8,640 nt of DNA from Solirubrobacteraceae bacterium (GTDB taxonomy: Bacteria; Actinomycetota; Thermoleophilia; Solirubrobacterales; Solirubrobacteraceae): positions 1 to 8,640 of the forward strand of contig JAICJK010000074.1 in the NCBI GenBank assembly GCA_025928415.1. The letters are read 5' to 3'. The notes beneath the pieces are model-generated. The model searched no databases, was not told the origin of the DNA, and was given only the letters and a program-made list of their open reading frames with translations. Each line of letters opens with the position of its first letter. Within the stretch, counting starts at the first letter, position 1. The position numbers and the translations under genes were made by a program. Shown here in pieces: positions 5,440 to 8,640 of the stretch.

Positions 5440-8400
5440 CTAGGCGCTGAGCGTGAGCTTGCGCGGGCCCTGGCGGAAGCCCAGCTCCACGAGCAGCGCC
5501 TCGTGCGCGGAGCCCACCACGGGCTCGCCGTCGACGCGCTCCAGCGACAGCTTCGGCCCGCGGCCCGAGGTCACGAAGGCCGCCAGCGCCTCCAGCGCCG
5601 GCCGCAGGCGCGCGTCGTCCGCGGGCGCCAGCAGCGCCAGCCCGCGGCCGCCGCGCTCGACGTACACGACCGGCTCGGCGCCGGCCAGCACCACGTATGC
5701 GCCGGCGACGCGCTGCGGGCGGCGGTGCTCGTCGTCGCGCGCCTTCGGCCAGGGCAGCGCGGCGCCGTAGGGCTGCGCCGGGTCGGTCGCGGCGAGCACG
5801 AGCGGCGGCGCCTCGCCGCCGGACCGCTGCGCGCGCAGGCGCTCCACGGCGCCGGGGAGCGCGAACTGCGCGCCCCCGAGGCCCTCGATGAAGTAGCCGC
5901 GGCGGCAGGCTCCGAGCGTCTCCAGCGTGCTCAGGGCGTCGTACAGGGACGCGAAGCCGCCCGGGATGCCCTCGGCCAGGACCTGCTCGCGGGTGAGGAT
6001 GCCGTAGCGCTCGAGCAGCAGCTCGGCGACGGTGCGCCGGCGCTGCGACGGGTCGGCCTCGCCGCGGAAGATCGCCGCGGTGAGCGCCCAGCGCCCCTGG
6101 ACGGTCGCCGCCGCGCCGGCGCGCCGCGCGCCGAAGCGGCGCCCGGAGCGGTGCGCGGCCGGTCGCGCCCGCGCGAGCGTGAGCTTCGGCGCGCGCAGCG
6201 GCGCCCACGCGTCGTTGGTCGCCTCGCCGGCCCAGACGAGGTCCCAGAGCGCCTCCTGCAGCGCCTCGGGCCCCAGGCCGCCGACGCCTTCGGCCAGCAG
6301 GTCGGTGAAGAAGCACGGCGACGCGCCCAGGCGCTCGCGCAGCACGCGGTGCGCCTCCTCGGCGGGCGGGTCCGCGCGCACGGCCACCGGGCCGATCGCC
6401 GCGGCGTCGTCGCGGAAGTACAGCGCCACGCGCCCGGAGTTGCGGCCGAGCGCGCCGGCGCCGGCCCACACGACCTCGCCCGAGGCGCAGAGCTGGTCGA
6501 GCCAGGTCGGCGAGTAGGCGCCGATGCGCCGCGGCAGCACGTCGCGCTCCCAGACTTCGACCGGCAGGGCCAGCCCCTGGAGCGGGACGAGCGCCTCGCG
6601 CAGGCGGTCGATCCCCGCGCCCGCCGCGGGATGGCGGTCCACGCCCTGCCAGCTCGGCAGGAACGCGCCGAGCTCGCGCTGCTCGGCGGCCTCGATCTCC
6701 TTGCGCAGGACGGCCAGCGACGCGCGGCGCAGCCGGCGCAGGACCTCGGCGTCGCACCACTCGCGCTCCGTGCCGCCCGGCCGCAATTCGCCGCGGACCA
6801 GCGTGCCGGCGCGCTCGAGCTCGCCGAGCGCCGCCGAGCAGTCCACGCGGTAGCGGGCCGCGACCTCGGCGCCGGTGAACGGGCCGTGCGTCCGCGCCCA
6901 GCGCGCCAGGAGCCTGCCGAGCGCCCCGGGGACGTCGGCCGTGAACGCCGCGGGCAGCCCGCCGGGCGGGACCGCGCCGAGCGCGTCGCGGTACAGGCCC
7001 GCGTCGTCGGCGGCCGCCCAGCGCTCCTCGCCGGCCAGGCGCAGGCGCACGGCGCGGCGCTCGGCGGCGAGGTCGAGCAGCATCGCCTCCGCGTCGAGGC
7101 CCTCCAGGACCCGCTCCTGCGCCTCGGCCACGGTCAGGTCGCCCACCCGGCGCAGGACGTCGGCCAGCGCGTCGCGGGTCTCGGCCCGCGTGCGCTCGGA
7201 GCGGTGCTGCAGGTCGGCCTCGACCTGCGCCAGCGCGTCCGCGTCGATGAGGTCGCGCAGCTCCTCCTGGCCGAGCAGCTCGCGCAGCAGGTCGCGATCG
7301 AGCGACAGGGCGGCGGCGCGGCGCTCGGCGTTGGGCGTGTCGCCCTCGTACATGTACGTCGCGACGTAGTCGAACAGCAGCGAGGAGGCGAACGGCGAGG
7401 CCGTCGGCGTCTCGACCTCGACCAGCGACAGCTCGCGGCGGTGCAGGGCGCCGAGCAGCGCGACGAGGCCCGGGACGTCGAGGACGTCGCGCAGGCACTC
7501 GCGGTAGGTCTCGAGGATGATCGGGAAGTCGGCGTAGCGCTTGGCGACCTCGAGCAGCGTCTGGCTCTTGAGGCGCTGCTGCCACAGCGGCGTGCGCCGG
7601 CCGGGGTAGGCCCGCGGGATCAGCAGCGCGCGGCCGGCGTTCTCGCGGAAGCGCGCGCCGAACAGGGCGCTGGCCGCGAGCTCGGCCACGACGGCCTCCT
7701 CGGCCTCGTCGGGGTCGAGCATCACCAGATCCGCGCCTGGCGGCTCGTCCGCGTCGGGCAGGTGGACGATGATCCCGTCGTCGGACCAGATCGCGTCGGA
7801 CTCCAGGCCGAGCTCGTCGCGGATGCGGGCGCTCAGGGCGAGGCCCCACGCGGCGTGGACGCGCCCGCCGTAGGGCGACAGGATGCACAGGCGCCAGTCC
7901 CCGATCTCGTCGCGGAAGCGTTCGACGACGATCGTGCGGTCGCTCGGGATCACCCGGGTGGCGGCCTGCTGCTCGCGCAGGAAGGCCAGCAGGTTCCCAG
8001 CCGCGCGCGGGTCGAGGTCGTAGTCGCGCTCGAGCAGCTCGGCGGGCTGGTCGACCGCCCAGCGCGCGAAGGCGCCGATCTCGCGGCCGAGCTCCTTCGG
8101 GCGCCCCACGCTGTCGCCCTTCCAGAACGGCACCGCGCCCGGGACGCCCGGGGCCGGAGTCACGACGACGCGGTCGCGACCGATCTCCTCGATGCGCCAC
8201 GACGACGCGCCGAGCAGGAAGGTCTGCCCGGCCCGCGCCTCGTAGACCATCTCCTCGTCGAGCTCGCCGACCCGGCGCCCGTCGGGCAGGACGACGGCGA
8301 ACAGCCCGCGGTCGGGGATCGTCCCCGCGTTGGCCACCGCGAGCTGCCGCGCGCCGCGGCGCGCGCGGATCGTCCCGCCGACGCGGTCCCAGACGATGCG

Positions 8401-8640
8401 GGCGCGGAGGTCGCCGAACTCCTGGCTGGGGTAGCGCCCGTCGAGCATGTCGAGGACGTTCTCGAGCAGCTCGCGCGACAGCTCGGCGTACGAGTGCGTG
8501 CGCGTCACGAGCGCGTGGAGGTCGTCGACCGCCACGGTCCCGTCCCCGTCCCCCTCGGCCGACGCGGCGATCGCGACGATCTGCTGGGCCAGGACGTCCA
8601 GCGCGTTGCGCGGCACGACGGTCGGCTCGATGCGCCCCTC
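5440..8640 (-). CDS. lhr: Lhr-type DNA repair helicase, C-terminal two-thirds; 5' end beyond the right edge
   Basis: Lhr is a large superfamily 2 DNA-dependent ATPase and 3'-to-5' helicase that acts in DNA damage repair. There are 1066 codons in the window; full Lhr is about 1500 residues, so the RecA-like ATPase motifs lie outside. The frame is open to the edge, and its first residues (EGRIEPTVVPRNALDVLAQQIVA) are internal Lhr sequence after the second RecA domain, so the GTG at 8616 is not a start. In order from the edge: a winged helix, the DEAD-associated domain from about residue 235 (VERFRDEIGDWRLCILSPYGG) to about 420, including FRENAGRALLIPRAYPGRRTPLWQQR, then ETPTASPFASSLLFDYVATYMYEGD and AERRAAALSLDRDLLRELLG. 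The Lhr C-terminal half, with AlkZ-like tandem winged helices (FLPSWQGV) and a terminal beta-barrel, follows to TLSA. No frameshift is seen. It is cotranscribed with nei. Confidence 0.95.
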   Translation of the reverse strand, partial: EGRIEPTVVPRNALDVLAQQIVAIAASAEGDGDGTVAVDDLHALVTRTHSYAELSRELLENVLDMLDGRYPSQEFGDLRARIVWDRVGGTIRARRGARQLAVANAGTIPDRGLFAVVLPDGRRVGELDEEMVYEARAGQTFLLGASSWRIEEIGRDRVVVTPAPGVPGAVPFWKGDSVGRPKELGREIGAFARWAVDQPAELLERDYDLDPRAAGNLLAFLREQQAATRVIPSDRTIVVERFRDEIGDWRLCILSPYGGRVHAAWGLALSARIRDELGLESDAIWSDDGIIVHLPDADEPPGADLVMLDPDEAEEAVVAELAASALFGARFRENAGRALLIPRAYPGRRTPLWQQRLKSQTLLEVAKRYADFPIILETYRECLRDVLDVPGLVALLGALHRRELSLVEVETPTASPFASSLLFDYVATYMYEGDTPNAERRAAALSLDRDLLRELLGQEELRDLIDADALAQVEADLQHRSERTRAETRDALADVLRRVGDLTVAEAQERVLEGLDAEAMLLDLAAERRAVRLRLAGEERWAAADDAGLYRDALGAVPPGGLPAAFTADVPGALGRLLARWARTHGPFTGAEVAARYRVDCSAALGELERAGTLVRGELRPGGTEREWCDAEVLRRLRRASLAVLRKEIEAAEQRELGAFLPSWQGVDRHPAAGAGIDRLREALVPLQGLALPVEVWERDVLPRRIGAYSPTWLDQLCASGEVVWAGAGALGRNSGRVALYFRDDAAAIGPVAVRADPPAEEAHRVLRERLGASPCFFTDLLAEGVGGLGPEALQEALWDLVWAGEATNDAWAPLRAPKLTLARARPAAHRSGRRFGARRAGAAATVQGRWALTAAIFRGEADPSQRRRTVAELLLERYGILTREQVLAEGIPGGFASLYDALSTLETLGACRRGYFIEGLGGAQFALPGAVERLRAQRSGGEAPPLVLAATDPAQPYGAALPWPKARDDEHRRPQRVAGAYVVLAGAEPVVYVERGGRGLALLAPADDARLRPALEALAAFVTSGRGPKLSLERVDGEPVVGSAHEALLVELGFRQGPRKLTLSA

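Noticed and set aside
4595..8200. A 1201-codon minus-strand open frame in a different phase from lhr
   Set aside because: It spans lhr, nei and the start of the GDPD gene and is Arg/Ala/Pro/Gly-rich without domain structure. It is an out-of-phase reading kept open by high GC. The lhr and nei frames have clear family motifs.
8614..8616. GTG as the start of lhr
   Set aside because: The frame stays open to the window edge and the residues before it (EGRIEPTV) are internal Lhr sequence. The true start is outside.
5440..8640. Several long plus-strand open frames antisense to lhr
   Set aside because: They are Arg/Ser-rich mirror readings typical of high-GC coding DNA, with no motifs or ribosome sites.
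1..8640. CRISPR array, tRNA, IS element, attachment site or defence system
   Set aside because: I saw no regularly spaced repeats, cloverleaf sequence, transposase or integrase motifs, or known defence-protein motifs on either strand.

Overview
The window is a very GC-rich chromosomal stretch, with G/C in most third codon positions. It looks like an actinobacterium, and the Thermoleophilia/Solirubrobacterales type is my best guess. The guess rests on the base composition, the groES-groEL operon under CIRCE control, an actinobacterial-type Nei next to Lhr, and a small secreted protein of a kind I associate with that class. No marker gene in the window proves the lineage. Nearly everything is on the minus strand; only one gene, the secreted protein, is on the plus strand. 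I see no mobile element, CRISPR array, tRNA, rRNA or phage gene.

Layout, left to right. (1) 1-1179: the groES-groEL chaperonin operon, reading leftwards. groEL is cut by the window's left edge. The promoter (TTGACA, 17-nt spacer, TAGATT on the minus strand) is flanked by two CIRCE operators. One lies at the start of the transcript and one just upstream of the -35 box, so the operon should be repressed by HrcA, which is not encoded here. (2) 1249-3096: a compact leftward cluster of a Crp/Fnr-family regulator, a Nudix hydrolase translationally coupled to it through TGATG, an ASCH-domain protein and a small winged-helix-like protein. The spacing suggests one transcript. The Nudix and ASCH proteins point to chemistry on nucleotides or nucleosides. 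(3) 3190-3735: a divergently transcribed small secreted protein with two cysteines, function unknown. (4) 3736-3863: a convergent intergenic gap holding a perfect 17-bp inverted repeat, probably a two-way terminator. (5) 3864-8640: a leftward run of lhr (5' end beyond the right edge), nei and a GDPD-family phosphodiesterase. lhr and nei are 18 nt apart and form a DNA-repair pair also found adjacent in mycobacteria. The GDPD gene follows 43 nt later and may be on the same transcript or have its own promoter.

Most of this is ordinary core genome. I found no convincing new defence or mobile system. The items most worth a second look are the paired CIRCE operators around one promoter, the Crp-Nudix-ASCH-wHTH cluster with YqfB-like residues in the ASCH protein, the convergent inverted repeat, and motif departures in the GDPD and Nei proteins.
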